Shown here in pieces: positions 24,996 through 33,361 of a stretch of 64,000 nucleotides of DNA. Position 1 is the stretch's first letter; each line of letters starts with the position of its first letter. The notes under the pieces were generated by a model. The model saw only the letters and a list, made by a program, of their open reading frames with translations. It did no database searches and had not been told where the DNA came from. Origin of the DNA: DASYLJ01 sp036009625 (GTDB lineage Bacteria; Desulfobacterota; Binatia; DP-6); contig DASYLJ010000127.1 of assembly GCA_036009625.1 (NCBI GenBank), forward strand, positions 1-64,000, written 5' to 3'. Made by a program: the position numbers and the translations under genes.

Positions 24996-26575
24996 TCCGC
25001 CCCCACGTGCGCACCCTGCTCCGCCACCGAGCGCTTCATGAGGAGCACCACCAGCACGAGCCCCAGGGCCACCACGGCCGAGACCCAGAAGACGTCGAAA
25101 TAGGCGAGCGACAGCGCCTGCTGCCGGCGCAGGTTGCCGAGGAGTCCATGCGCCATCTGGGCCGCCTTCACCGGATCGGCCGTGTGCTCGAGCAGGAAGG
25201 TCTTGGTCTGCTCGAGGAACGCCGCCGCGTTGGCGCTCGTGGTCTCCACGTGCTCGCTGAGCCGGAGCGTGTGGAGCTGCTCCCGGCGCTCCTGGAGCGT
25301 CTGGGCCATCGACGTCCCGAAGCTGCCGCCTTCGTTGCGCAGCAGCGCGAACAGCCCGACGGCCGCCGCACGCTGGCGGAGCGGCGTATAGAGATAGGCG
25401 GCGACGTTCAGCGGCGCGAAGATCAACGACAGCCCCACGATCATGACGACGCGCGGCCAGATGACCTGGAACGGCTCGATGTCGAGGTTCATCGTCGACA
25501 TCCACCAGCTGCCGGCCGACACCACGAGGAGGCCGGCTGCGATCAGCCAGCGCGCGTCGGTGCCGCGGCCGAGGAGCGCGCCGACCACCGCCATCATCGC
25601 GATGGAGAAGAAGCCGGCCGGCGACATCACCAGCCCCGAGAGGTAGGCGTCGTAGCCGAAGAGCGTCTGGAGGAGCGACGGGAGCGTCGTGGTGGCCGCG
25701 TACAGCACGGCGAACGCGGAGAAGATGATGACGCACGACACGGCGAGGTTGCGCTCGCGCAGCACGCGCAGGTCGACCACCGGCTGATCGATGGTGAGCT
25801 CACGCACGACGAGGCAGACCGCAGCGACAGCGAGGATGATCAGCAGCGTCTGCACGCGCCAGAAGGGATCACCCAGCCAGTCCCACTCCTGGCCCTTGCT
25901 GAGCACGATTTCCCAGGACGCCATCGTGAGCGCCAGCAGACCGAGACCGATACCGTCGAAACGCAGCGGTTGCCGGGCGAGCTGGGCGCGCTGCTCGCTC
26001 AGGTACGGCGGGTCTTCCAGCACCCGATACGACGCGGCGAACGCGAGCAGGCCGACCGGCACGTTGATGTAGAAGATCCAGCGCCAGTCGTAGTTGTCGA
26101 CCAACCAGCCGCCGAGCGTCGGACCGACGATCGGACCCGTGAGCGCCGCGATGCCGAACATCGTCATCGCCGCGCCCTGGCGCTCGCGCGGGAAGGCGTC
26201 GAGCAGGATCGCCTGGCTCGACGGCTGCAGGCCGCCGCCGGCCATGCCCTGGAGCACCCGGAAGAGGATGAGCTGCGGGAGGCTGCCGGCGATGCCGCAC
26301 AGGCCCGACGCGAACGTGAACATGGCGATCGACCCGAGGAAATAGTTGCGTCGGCCGACACGCGCCGAGAGCCACCCCGAGATGGGCAGCACGAACGCGT
26401 TGGAGGCGAGGTAGCTCGTGATGACCCACTCGCCGTCGGTCACCGCCGCCGACAGCCCGCCCGCGATGTAGCGCAGCGCCACGTTGGCGACCGTCGTGTC
26501 GAGCACCTCCATGAAGGTGGGCACGACCACCGCCACCGCGACGAGCCACGGGCTGCGCGCGGGCGTCGAGCTCAT
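24992..26575 (-). CDS. MFS drug transporter, DHA2/EmrB family
   Basis: 527 aa, the size of 14-helix DHA2 exporters. The N-terminus has PTFMEVLDTTVANVALRYIA, which is motif D1 of the EmrB/QacA family, then GWLSARVGRRNYFLGS (motif A) and LTGPIVGPTLGGWLVDNY (motif C of antiporters). It is a proton-driven inner-membrane exporter that would pass its substrate to the periplasmic adaptor and outer-membrane channel encoded on either side. Both junctions are ATGA overlaps. The substrate cannot be read from sequence. Confidence 0.93.
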   Translation of the reverse strand: MSSTPARSPWLVAVAVVVPTFMEVLDTTVANVALRYIAGGLSAAVTDGEWVITSYLASNAFVLPISGWLSARVGRRNYFLGSIAMFTFASGLCGIAGSLPQLILFRVLQGMAGGGLQPSSQAILLDAFPRERQGAAMTMFGIAALTGPIVGPTLGGWLVDNYDWRWIFYINVPVGLLAFAASYRVLEDPPYLSEQRAQLARQPLRFDGIGLGLLALTMASWEIVLSKGQEWDWLGDPFWRVQTLLIILAVAAVCLVVRELTIDQPVVDLRVLRERNLAVSCVIIFSAFAVLYAATTTLPSLLQTLFGYDAYLSGLVMSPAGFFSIAMMAVVGALLGRGTDARWLIAAGLLVVSAGSWWMSTMNLDIEPFQVIWPRVVMIVGLSLIFAPLNVAAYLYTPLRQRAAAVGLFALLRNEGGSFGTSMAQTLQERREQLHTLRLSEHVETTSANAAAFLEQTKTFLLEHTADPVKAAQMAHGLLGNLRRQQALSLAYFDVFWVSAVVALGLVLVVLLMKRSVAEQGAHVGAE

Positions 26576-27660
26576 CGCACCTGCACCACCGGCTCCACCG
26601 ACATGCCCGGGCCGAGGAGCACGTCGCCCACGGCCTCCTCGAACACGATCTTCACCGGCACGCGCTGCACCACCTTCACGTAGTTGCCGGTGGCGTTCTC
26701 CGGCGGCAGGAGGCTGAAGAAGGCACCCGAGCCGGCCTCGATGCTGTCGACGCGGCCACGGAAGTCGCGATCGTAGGCATCGACGTGGATCGTCACCGGC
26801 TGCCCGGGGCGCATGTAGCGAAGCTGCGTCTCCTTGAAGTTCGCGGTCACCCAGACCTGGCTCGGAACCAGCGCGATCAACGTCTGGCCGACCTGCACCC
26901 AGTCGCCCTCCATGACGTCCTTGTTGGTGACGCGGCCGTCCTCCTTGGCGTGGATCGTGGTGTAGGAGAGCTGCAGCCGCACCTGCTCGACCGTGGCGCT
27001 CGCCGTCTCGACCGCCGCCTGCGCCGTCTCGATGTGGGCACGCGCGAGCTGCACCTGCGCTGCAGCCGCGGCGCGTGCCTTCACCTTCACCTCCACCTGC
27101 GCGGCGCTGCGCGCGGCGGCGGTGGACGCAGTGTCGACCGCCTGCCGCGAGACCGCGCCGCTCGTGGTGGCGTGGTAGCGGGCGAGGTCCGCAGCCGCGA
27201 GACTCGCGTCGGCGCGCGCCGCCACGGTGTCGGCGTCGGCCTGCGCCTCCGACGCTTCGGCCACCGCGAGCTGGGCATGCGCCTGCGACAGCTTGCCCCG
27301 CGCCTCGTCGCGCGAGGCCTCGGCCTCGTCCAGGCGCGCGCGGAAGTCGGCCGGGTCGAGCTCGACCAGGGTGTCCCCGGCCGCGACCACCTGGTTGTCG
27401 GCCACCAGCACCTGATGGACGCGGCCCGCCACGCGCGACGAGACGTTGACGACGTGGCAGTCGATGAAGGCGTCGTCCGTCGACTCGTGGTGGAACGACC
27501 ACACCCAGTAGCGGGCGCCTCCGACCAACGCGCCCACGACCACCACCGCCAGCGCGATGCGCGTCGCCCACCACCGCCAGGCCGGCACGGGCGCCGCGGG
27601 CACGGCGTTCTTCGCGGCGGGTGCACCGCCGCCGTCGGCGGTCAGGGAAGGCTCGCCCAT
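26572..27660 (-). CDS. Periplasmic adaptor, EmrA/HlyD family
   Basis: About 362 aa from the ATG at 27660; an ATG at 27684 is also possible. A single transmembrane helix (RIALAVVVVGALVGGARYWV) is followed by STDDAFIDCHVVNVSSRVAG, the hallmark of EmrA-type proteins, a lipoyl-like half (VLVADNQVVAAGDTLVELD), a long Ala-rich coiled coil (about 110-210) and the second half beginning TTIHAKEDGRVTN. It bridges the MFS pump and the outer-membrane lipoprotein. It is the first gene of the operon. A regulator gene is not adjacent, and the divergent gene is a P450. Confidence 0.92.
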   Translation of the reverse strand: MGEPSLTADGGGAPAAKNAVPAAPVPAWRWWATRIALAVVVVGALVGGARYWVWSFHHESTDDAFIDCHVVNVSSRVAGRVHQVLVADNQVVAAGDTLVELDPADFRARLDEAEASRDEARGKLSQAHAQLAVAEASEAQADADTVAARADASLAAADLARYHATTSGAVSRQAVDTASTAAARSAAQVEVKVKARAAAAAQVQLARAHIETAQAAVETASATVEQVRLQLSYTTIHAKEDGRVTNKDVMEGDWVQVGQTLIALVPSQVWVTANFKETQLRYMRPGQPVTIHVDAYDRDFRGRVDSIEAGSGAFFSLLPPENATGNYVKVVQRVPVKIVFEEAVGDVLLGPGMSVEPVVQVR

Positions 27661-27855
27661 GTCGGCTCGTCTCGGGACCGCCATCTGCACCAATCACGCC
27701 AACGATGCCCCTCGTCCGCACGCGCCTTCCGCGGCGTCGCCGCCGACGGGCCGGCACACGTGCCGACAATTCGTCGCGTCGGGTCGGGCGACGCTCTCGC
27801 GCCAACGATGACGCCGGCGATGGTCTCCGGATCAGCGTCCTGCTAGCAGCCGCTC

Positions 27856-29046
27856 ATGCACTCCCTCCCGGTACACGAGCGCGACTTCTACCTGGGTGAC
27901 GTCCAGCCGATCTATCACTGGCTGCGGACGGAGGCGCCGGTGTACTGGTCGGATGTCGCGGGCCTGTGGGTACTCTCGAAGTACGCCGACATCCAGCGGG
28001 TGTCGAAGCAGCCGGAGCTCTTCTGCTCGAGCCGGGGCGTGATCGTGAACGACCCGATCCGCCTGGTGGGCGGGCTGGCGACGCCGCCGTCGATCCTCCA
28101 TCTGGATCCGCCGGCACACAATCGCTATCGGCGCATCGTGAGCGGCGCGTTCACGCCACGCATGATCGCGGCGCTCGAGGGACGCATCCGGGAGCTGACG
28201 CACGAGACGCTCGACGCGGTCCCCGCCGACGACGTCTTCGACTTCGTCGAGCACGTCGCCGTCCCGCTACCGCTCCTCGTCATCGCCGAGATGCTCGGTG
28301 TGCCGACGGCCGACCGCGGCACATTCCGGCGCTGGTCCGACGAACTGATCGCCGCCGCCGACAGCGACACGCCCGGGACGATGAACGCCGCGGCGGGAGA
28401 GCTGTTCGCGTACTTCTATCAGATGCTCACTGCCCGACGGGACGCGCCGCAGGCGGATCTCATCTCGGCCCTCGCGACGGGCGTCGTCGACGGCGACCGC
28501 CTCACCGACGAGGAGATCCTGATGTTCTGTCTGACGCTGCTCGTCGCCGGCAACGAGACCACGCGCAATCTCGTGGCCGGCGGCACGCGCGCCCTGATGG
28601 AGCATCCGGACCAGCTCGCGCGGCTCGCCAACGAGCCCGCCCTGATTCCCGGCGCGGTCGAGGAGATGCTGCGTTGGGTCTCCCCGGTGCGCGCCTTCGT
28701 GCGTACCGCCACCGCCGACACCGACATCCGCGGCGTCCCGATCCCCGCCGGCGCCACCCTCGTCCTCCTCTACGCCTCCGGCAACCGCGACGAGGAGGTG
28801 TTCGGCGAGACGGCAGGCGTGTTCGACGTCGCGCGCCCGCCGGATCCTTCGCACGTGGCGTTCGGGTTCGGCGAGCACTTCTGCCTCGGCGCCAGCCTCG
28901 CGCGGCTCGAGGCGCGGGCCATGTTCGAGGGGATGTTCGCGCGCTGGTCGGCGCTGGAGACGGCCGGAACGGTCGAGGTGCTGGCGTCGACGGTGATGAA
29001 CGGGGTCATGCGGATGCCGGTGCGGGTGCAACGGCGCACCGGCTGA
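27856..29046 (+). CDS. Cytochrome P450
   Basis: 396 aa, normal for soluble bacterial class I P450. The I-helix oxygen-binding motif is AGNETT, the K-helix ExxR is EEMLR, and the heme loop is FGFGEHFCLGA with the axial Cys. The opening (RDFYLGDVQPIYHWLR, VYWSDVAGLW) matches CYP families that act on steroids, fatty acids or terpenes, e.g. CYP125/CYP142-like and relatives, but no substrate can be named. Redox partners (ferredoxin, reductase) are not encoded nearby. It diverges from the efflux operon across about 195 bp, so shared regulation is possible but unproven. The start has no Shine-Dalgarno. Confidence 0.93.
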   Translation: MHSLPVHERDFYLGDVQPIYHWLRTEAPVYWSDVAGLWVLSKYADIQRVSKQPELFCSSRGVIVNDPIRLVGGLATPPSILHLDPPAHNRYRRIVSGAFTPRMIAALEGRIRELTHETLDAVPADDVFDFVEHVAVPLPLLVIAEMLGVPTADRGTFRRWSDELIAAADSDTPGTMNAAAGELFAYFYQMLTARRDAPQADLISALATGVVDGDRLTDEEILMFCLTLLVAGNETTRNLVAGGTRALMEHPDQLARLANEPALIPGAVEEMLRWVSPVRAFVRTATADTDIRGVPIPAGATLVLLYASGNRDEEVFGETAGVFDVARPPDPSHVAFGFGEHFCLGASLARLEARAMFEGMFARWSALETAGTVEVLASTVMNGVMRMPVRVQRRTG

Positions 29047-29051
29047 GCTCG

Positions 29052-29246
29052 TCACTCCAGGTCGTCGAGGAGCGCGCGGGCGTCGCGCAGATCGCGCAGG
29101 GCGGGGCCTTCGGTGAACCAGGCGTGGACCGGGGCGAGCAGCGCGCGCGCCTCGTCGCGCTTGCCCTGCCGCTGCCAGAGGCGAGCGAGACCCATGGCCG
29201 CGCGCAGCTCGAAGAGTTTGTCTCCTGCCGCCGCGCGATCTCGAGG
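29052..29246 (-). pseudogene. C-terminal remnant of an adenylate-cyclase/TPR regulator
   Basis: About 60 codons ending DARALLDDLE contain KLFELRAAMGLARLWQRQG and LLAPVHAWFTEG, which is the typical final TPR segment of large AAA-ATPase/guanylate-cyclase-TPR proteins that run to 1,000 aa or more. All upstream domains are missing: the adjoining DNA from about 29270 belongs to an unrelated remnant on the other strand. The open frame continues to 29375, but that part is antisense to the fibrinogen-like fragment and reads like noise. Confidence 0.7.
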
Positions 29247-29271
29247 GAGACGCCGAAGGTCTCCCGACTCC

Positions 29272-29562
29272 ATGTTTCCGATGACCGTCGGGCCCATGAC
29301 CGAGGGCACGATCGGCGACGCGCTCTCGTACCACTCCGGCGCCGCCTTCAGCACCTTCGATTCGGACCACGACACGTACTCGGGGAGCTGCGCCGGCGCG
29401 TACGGCGGGGGCTGGTGGTACGAGTCCTGCTACCAGGCGAACCTGAACGGCCCCTACGTCGCCGCCCCGGGCATGCATGCGCCCGACGCGGGCGGTATCG
29501 ACTGGCTCCCCTCGCCGGGCCGCACGCAGTCGATGGCCAGCACGGTCATGATGATTCGCTGA
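29272..29562 (+). pseudogene. C-terminal half of a fibrinogen-like (FReD) domain
   Basis: About 96 residues read GDALSYHSGAAFSTFDSDHD, then a Cys pair 13 residues apart around GGGWWYESC, then ANLNGPY, GIDWLPSPG and a closing VMMIR. Each element matches the calcium site and C-terminal half of fibrinogen-related domains, which are about 210-220 aa when whole. The N-terminal half, any signal peptide and any promoter are absent. I treat it as a truncated relic, fused head to tail-less with the cyclase remnant at about 29246-29272. Confidence 0.75.
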
Positions 29563-29604
29563 CGGGAGCCGTCCTGGCCCGCGTCTCGCAGCGCCGCCCT
29601 GACG

Positions 29605-30411
29605 TCAGCGCGGCGCTGCGAGCAGCGCGAGCGTGTGGTCGAGCTGAGCCGCGTCCAGCCGACTCTCGTGGCCCGGCACCACGATCGCGGGCTGCATGGC
29701 CTGGAGGACGCGAATCGACTCCGGCCATCGCGCGATGTCGGCGTCGCCGAGGTTCCCGAGCGACGGGCCGCCCTTCACCATGCATCCGCCGAAGAGGATG
29801 CCCCGATCCGCAAGGAACACGACGACGTTGTCGGAGGAATGGGCGGGCCCCGGGTAGACGACGCGGACGCGCTCGCCACCGAAGTCGAGGTCCAGTCCCG
29901 CGCGCGGATCGAACAGCCGCGCCGGCGGCGCCACACGGGTTTCGGCGATGGCGGCAGCGAACGTCGGGCGCGTCGTCGCGTACTCGGCGGCGATCGACTC
30001 CCGCATCGACCGCCCGCGGGCGACGATCAGCGCCGCGGTGTCGCGCGATCCGATCACCTCGGCACCGGCCTCGAGCAGGACGGCGTTGCCGCCGGACGCG
30101 TCGACGTGGAAGTGCGTGTTGACCACGACGAGCCGCCGGCGCCCGAAGCGCGCGCCGATCCAGGCGAGCAGCGCGCGGGTGGACGCCTCGGTCGCCGGCG
30201 CATTGACCAGCAACAGCGACCGATCGGGCATCTCGACCAGCAGCAGGTTCGCCTGCCACGGCTCGGGTTCCGTCAACACGAGCGCACCGGGAGCGACGTC
30301 GCGCACGACGAAGCCGGCCGGCGCGGGGGCGGGACGTGGCGCCGGCGCCGGGCCACTCGCACTGCAGCCGATCAGCGTGACCACCAGCATGGCGACGAAC
30401 GGACCCCGCAC
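29605..30411 (-). CDS. Lipoprotein related to subclass B1 metallo-beta-lactamases
   Basis: 268 aa from the GTG at 30411, supported by a TTGACG box exactly 30 nt upstream. The signal has lipobox LIGC (Cys16) and a Pro/Ala-rich tether. The zinc ligands follow the B1 pattern: HFHVD (His100, His102, Asp104), a His in GPAHSSDN, a Cys in FGGCMVKG and a His in VPGHES. The context GNLGDADIARWPESI around the Cys matches B1 enzymes such as BcII closely, so this is nearer to B1 beta-lactamases than to glyoxalase-type MBL proteins. The Arg that follows HxHxD in many B1 enzymes is Ala-Ser here. It may be a lipid-anchored beta-lactamase or another hydrolase. It lies downstream of the DUF2182 gene with its own promoter-like box. 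Confidence 0.8.
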   Translation of the reverse strand: MRGPFVAMLVVTLIGCSASGPAPAPRPAPAPAGFVVRDVAPGALVLTEPEPWQANLLLVEMPDRSLLLVNAPATEASTRALLAWIGARFGRRRLVVVNTHFHVDASGGNAVLLEAGAEVIGSRDTAALIVARGRSMRESIAAEYATTRPTFAAAIAETRVAPPARLFDPRAGLDLDFGGERVRVVYPGPAHSSDNVVVFLADRGILFGGCMVKGGPSLGNLGDADIARWPESIRVLQAMQPAIVVPGHESRLDAAQLDHTLALLAAPR

Positions 30412-30441
30412 GGTGACGGGATGTAGCAGCCCGCGCGGAGC

Positions 30442-30447
30442 CGTCAA
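30442..30447 (-). promoter_or_regulatory. TTGACG box of the B1-like lipoprotein gene
   Basis: TTGACG lies 30 nt before the GTG start and is followed after 16 nt by TACATC. The spacing equals that of the esterase, SDR and crotonase genes and fits a leaderless mRNA. Confidence 0.4.
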
Positions 30448-30453
30448 TCGAGG

Positions 30454-31230
30454 TCATGCCAGTCCGACGGCGCGCACGATCAACAGCAACCCGGCCCCGA
30501 CGACGACGACCCCGATGGCGCGCGCGACGCGCTCGGCGGCAGGGGCGAGACGTTCGAGGGTGATGGCTGCCGCGACGACGACCATCGCACGAACGTCCAT
30601 GACGCCGACGACGAGGAGGACCGCCGTCAGGCCGGCACAGCAAGAGGAGCAGTGGATGCCGAGACGCAGGCCGTGTCGCCACGCCGCACCGGCATCCGAC
30701 CGCGACGAGCGTTCGATCGACGGTGTGCGACAGCACCCGAGGTGACGTGCCTTCCACGCGGTGAACTGGAGCGCACCGGCGAGCAGCACCACCACACCGA
30801 CCGCGATCGGCACGGCGCGCGCCAGCGCCGGGTGCTGCATCTCGACCGCGGCCAGCGCGACACCCAGCGGAAAGGCCGCCACGCCGATCAGGGTCCACAC
30901 GACGAAGTACCCGACGCCGACGAGCACCGTCAGCCAACCCAGGCGAGTCCCGCCGGTCCCGCCGACGGCCTGGCGAAAGTGCCACAGCATCGGCACCAGG
31001 GACGGCAGCATCATCGCCACCATCATCACGATCCACATCCTGAGGAACGTCATGGCCGCGCCGAGCCACGTCTGTCCGGGCATCCGCATCCACGCCATCG
31101 ACATCGTCCAGCCGCCGGCCATCGGCATCGCGTTGATCGACGACATCGATGCGCACCAGACGATCGTGACCGCCGCGCTGACGGCGAAGAGCAGCGCGGC
31201 GGCGCCGAAGAATGTTCGCTCGGAGGCCAT
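30454..31230 (-). CDS. DUF2182 integral membrane protein
   Basis: 258 aa with about six transmembrane helices. Diagnostic features of DUF2182 are the Met-rich segment WIVMMVAMMLPSLVPML, the GYFVVWTLIG helix, and the paired-Cys loop RHLGCCRTP followed by IHCSSCCAGL. The Met and Cys residues suggest transition-metal (possibly copper) handling in the inner membrane, but no member has, to my knowledge, a settled function. It starts 10 bp after the DUF899 stop, so the two form an operon. DUF2182 genes are often found beside redox or thioredoxin-like genes. Confidence 0.85.
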   Translation of the reverse strand: MASERTFFGAAALLFAVSAAVTIVWCASMSSINAMPMAGGWTMSMAWMRMPGQTWLGAAMTFLRMWIVMMVAMMLPSLVPMLWHFRQAVGGTGGTRLGWLTVLVGVGYFVVWTLIGVAAFPLGVALAAVEMQHPALARAVPIAVGVVVLLAGALQFTAWKARHLGCCRTPSIERSSRSDAGAAWRHGLRLGIHCSSCCAGLTAVLLVVGVMDVRAMVVVAAAITLERLAPAAERVARAIGVVVVGAGLLLIVRAVGLA

Positions 31231-31240
31231 GTGCGTGCGA

Positions 31241-31999
31241 TCAGCGCGTCTCGTACTCGTCGTGACGGCGCCACCAGATGCCCGTCTCGTTGCGCCCCTT
31301 GGGGGCGCGGTCGAGCCACTGGTACATGCCCCAGAGGCCGTCCAGTCCGCGCGCGTAGGTGGAATAGGTGTGGAAGACGACGCCGTCCTCGAGCGTGAAC
31401 GCGCTCATACCCGGGCGCTCACGCGTGAACGTCGCCACGTCGGTTCCCGCCATGGCAGCGACCTGCGCCTCCGGCCCGTCGGCGGCGGGCAACTGCCCCG
31501 TAGAGGCCCGGTAGTTGTACTCGACGCTGCCCTCGCGCTGCTGCTCCTCGGTGATCGAGACGGCGAAGTCGGGATTGAAGTCGCCCCCGAACGACGACGC
31601 CCAGGGGAACGTCCACCCCATGCGCCGCTTGTACGCCTGCAGCTTCGCGAGCGGCGCGCGCGACACCGCCGTCAACGCGACGTCGTGGTTCGCCAGGTGG
31701 ACGGCGATGCCGTTGAATCCGTCCGCGATCGCCGAGCACGACGGACATCCCGCCGTGAAGTCGGGCCCGAACATGAAATGGTAGACGAGGAGCTGCGAGC
31801 GGCCCCGGAAGAGGTCCGCCAGCGAGGCACTCCCCTCGTCGGTCTCGAATCGGTACTCCTTGTCGATGCGAACCCACGGCAGCTCCTGGCGCTGCCGCGC
31901 CACCTCGTCGCTGCGCCGCGTGAGCGCCTTCTCCGCCTCGAGCAGCTCGAGCCGGGCGGCGAGCCACTCCTTCCGTGTGCCGGTCATGTGCTTCGTCAT
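31241..31999 (-). CDS. DUF899 thioredoxin-like protein
   Basis: 252 aa. The start at 31999 has GGGAGA upstream. WVRIDKEYRFETDEG and LLVYHFMFGPDFTAGCPSCS are hallmarks of DUF899, a thioredoxin-fold family; the CPSC pair corresponds to the position of the redox Cys of peroxiredoxin-like proteins. The C-terminus (VFHTYSTYARGLDGL, YQWLDRAPKGRNE) is also typical. It is soluble and presumably a cytoplasmic oxidoreductase or dehalogenase-like protein of unknown substrate. It diverges from an HTH regulator gene over 126 bp and heads the DUF899-DUF2182 operon. Confidence 0.9.
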   Translation of the reverse strand: MTKHMTGTRKEWLAARLELLEAEKALTRRSDEVARQRQELPWVRIDKEYRFETDEGSASLADLFRGRSQLLVYHFMFGPDFTAGCPSCSAIADGFNGIAVHLANHDVALTAVSRAPLAKLQAYKRRMGWTFPWASSFGGDFNPDFAVSITEEQQREGSVEYNYRASTGQLPAADGPEAQVAAMAGTDVATFTRERPGMSAFTLEDGVVFHTYSTYARGLDGLWGMYQWLDRAPKGRNETGIWWRRHDEYETR

Positions 32000-32125
32000 C
32001 GCTCGTCTCTCCCTGGATGTGTTCGCCGTCGTGCCGTGCGCGGCACGACGGGCGGGTGTTGATCGTGCGATGAATGTAGCCCGTCGGCTGGAACGGGCGA
32101 GAGTGACAAGCGTGTCGGGATTTCG

Positions 32126-33346
32126 ATGGATTCGCTGATCACCGCAGCGGCGCGTGCCCTGGCCGCAGGCGATCCGCTCGGCGCATTGAAGCGGGTCGCA
32201 CTGCGCGACGACGCACCGGCGCTCGCTCTTCGCGGCATCGCGATGGCGCAGCTCGGCGATCTCGTCCGGGCGAGGGCGCTCTTGCGACGTGCAGCGCGCG
32301 CCTTCGGTCCGAGGGAGGCCGTGGCCCGTGCGCGGTGCGTCGTCGCCGAGGCCGAGGTCGCGCTCGCCTCGCGCGATCTCGGCTGGCCGGCGAAGGCGCT
32401 CGACGCAGCACGGGAGACGCTCGAGCAGCACGGCGACCGGGCGAACGCGGCGCATGCGCGGTATCTCGAGGTCCGGCGCCTCGTCCTGATCGGGCACCTC
32501 GACGAGGCCGAACGTCGGCTCGCCGACCTCGACCCCGCGCCCTTGCCTCCGGCGTCGAGGGCCGTCCACGAGCTGATGGTCGCCGGCATCGCGATACGGC
32601 GGATCCGGACGAAGCCGGCGCGTGCGGCGCTCGTCCGGGCGGCGCGCGCGGCGCGCCTCGCGTGCATCCCCGCACTGACGGCGGAGGTCGAGAACGCGTC
32701 CCTCCTCCTGACGACGCCGGCGGCGCGGCTGATCGCGCGTGGCGAGGAGCGGCCGCTGCTCCTCGAGGAGGTCGAGGCGTTGCTGGCCTCGAAGGCGTTC
32801 GTCGTGGACGCCTGCCGTCACGTCGTCCGTCACGCCGGCACGGTGGTCTCGCTCGGGAGACGTCCGGTGCTGTTCGCGCTCGCGCGTGCGTTGGGCGAGG
32901 CGTGGCCCGGAGACGTTCCGCGGGACACGCTCATCGCGCGCGCATTCGGCTCGAAGCTCGCCGACGAATCGCATCGCGGGCGGTTGCGCGTCGAAGTCGG
33001 CCGCCTGCGCGCGGTGCTGCGAACGCTGGCCGACGTGCGCGCGACGAAGCAGGGGTTCGCTCTGACGCCGCGCGGTGCGCGCGAGGTCGTCGTGCTGGCG
33101 CGGCCCGTCGAAGAGGAGCACGCGGCGGTGCTCGCGTTCCTCACCGATGGTGAGTCGTGGTCGACCTCGGCCCTGGCGCTCGCGCTCGGAATGAGCCAGC
33201 GCACCGTGCAGCGGGCGCTCGACACGATGGCCGCAGCAGGCACGGTGCAGTCGTTCGGTCGCGGGCGAGCGCGGCGGTGGACGACCCCGCCCGTGCCGGG
33301 ATTCACGACGACTTTGTTACTCCCGGCTCCCCTGCCGATCGACTAG
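32126..33346 (+). CDS. Helical-repeat transcriptional regulator with C-terminal winged helix
   Basis: 406 aa. The first about 220 residues are TPR-like helical pairs (ARALAAGDPLGALKR, AMAQLGDLVRARALLRRA). Residues about 240-330 resemble the DNA-binding part of response regulators (RDTLIARAFGSK, LRVEVGRLRAVL), and the last about 70 form a winged helix (STSALALALGMSQRTVQRAL then GTVQSFGRGRARRW). It probably senses a ligand or partner through the helical half. It is divergent from DUF899-DUF2182, a pairing that suggests it controls that operon, and only 15 bp separate it from the propeller gene downstream, so both are likely one transcript. Confidence 0.75.
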   Translation: MDSLITAAARALAAGDPLGALKRVALRDDAPALALRGIAMAQLGDLVRARALLRRAARAFGPREAVARARCVVAEAEVALASRDLGWPAKALDAARETLEQHGDRANAAHARYLEVRRLVLIGHLDEAERRLADLDPAPLPPASRAVHELMVAGIAIRRIRTKPARAALVRAARAARLACIPALTAEVENASLLLTTPAARLIARGEERPLLLEEVEALLASKAFVVDACRHVVRHAGTVVSLGRRPVLFALARALGEAWPGDVPRDTLIARAFGSKLADESHRGRLRVEVGRLRAVLRTLADVRATKQGFALTPRGAREVVVLARPVEEEHAAVLAFLTDGESWSTSALALALGMSQRTVQRALDTMAAAGTVQSFGRGRARRWTTPPVPGFTTTLLLPAPLPID

Positions 33347-33361
33347 GACTAGGGTGGTCGC

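Noticed and set aside
29605..30411. Calling the B1-like lipoprotein an acquired resistance gene
   Set aside because: There is no integron, insertion sequence or compositional shift around it; it looks chromosomal and ancestral.
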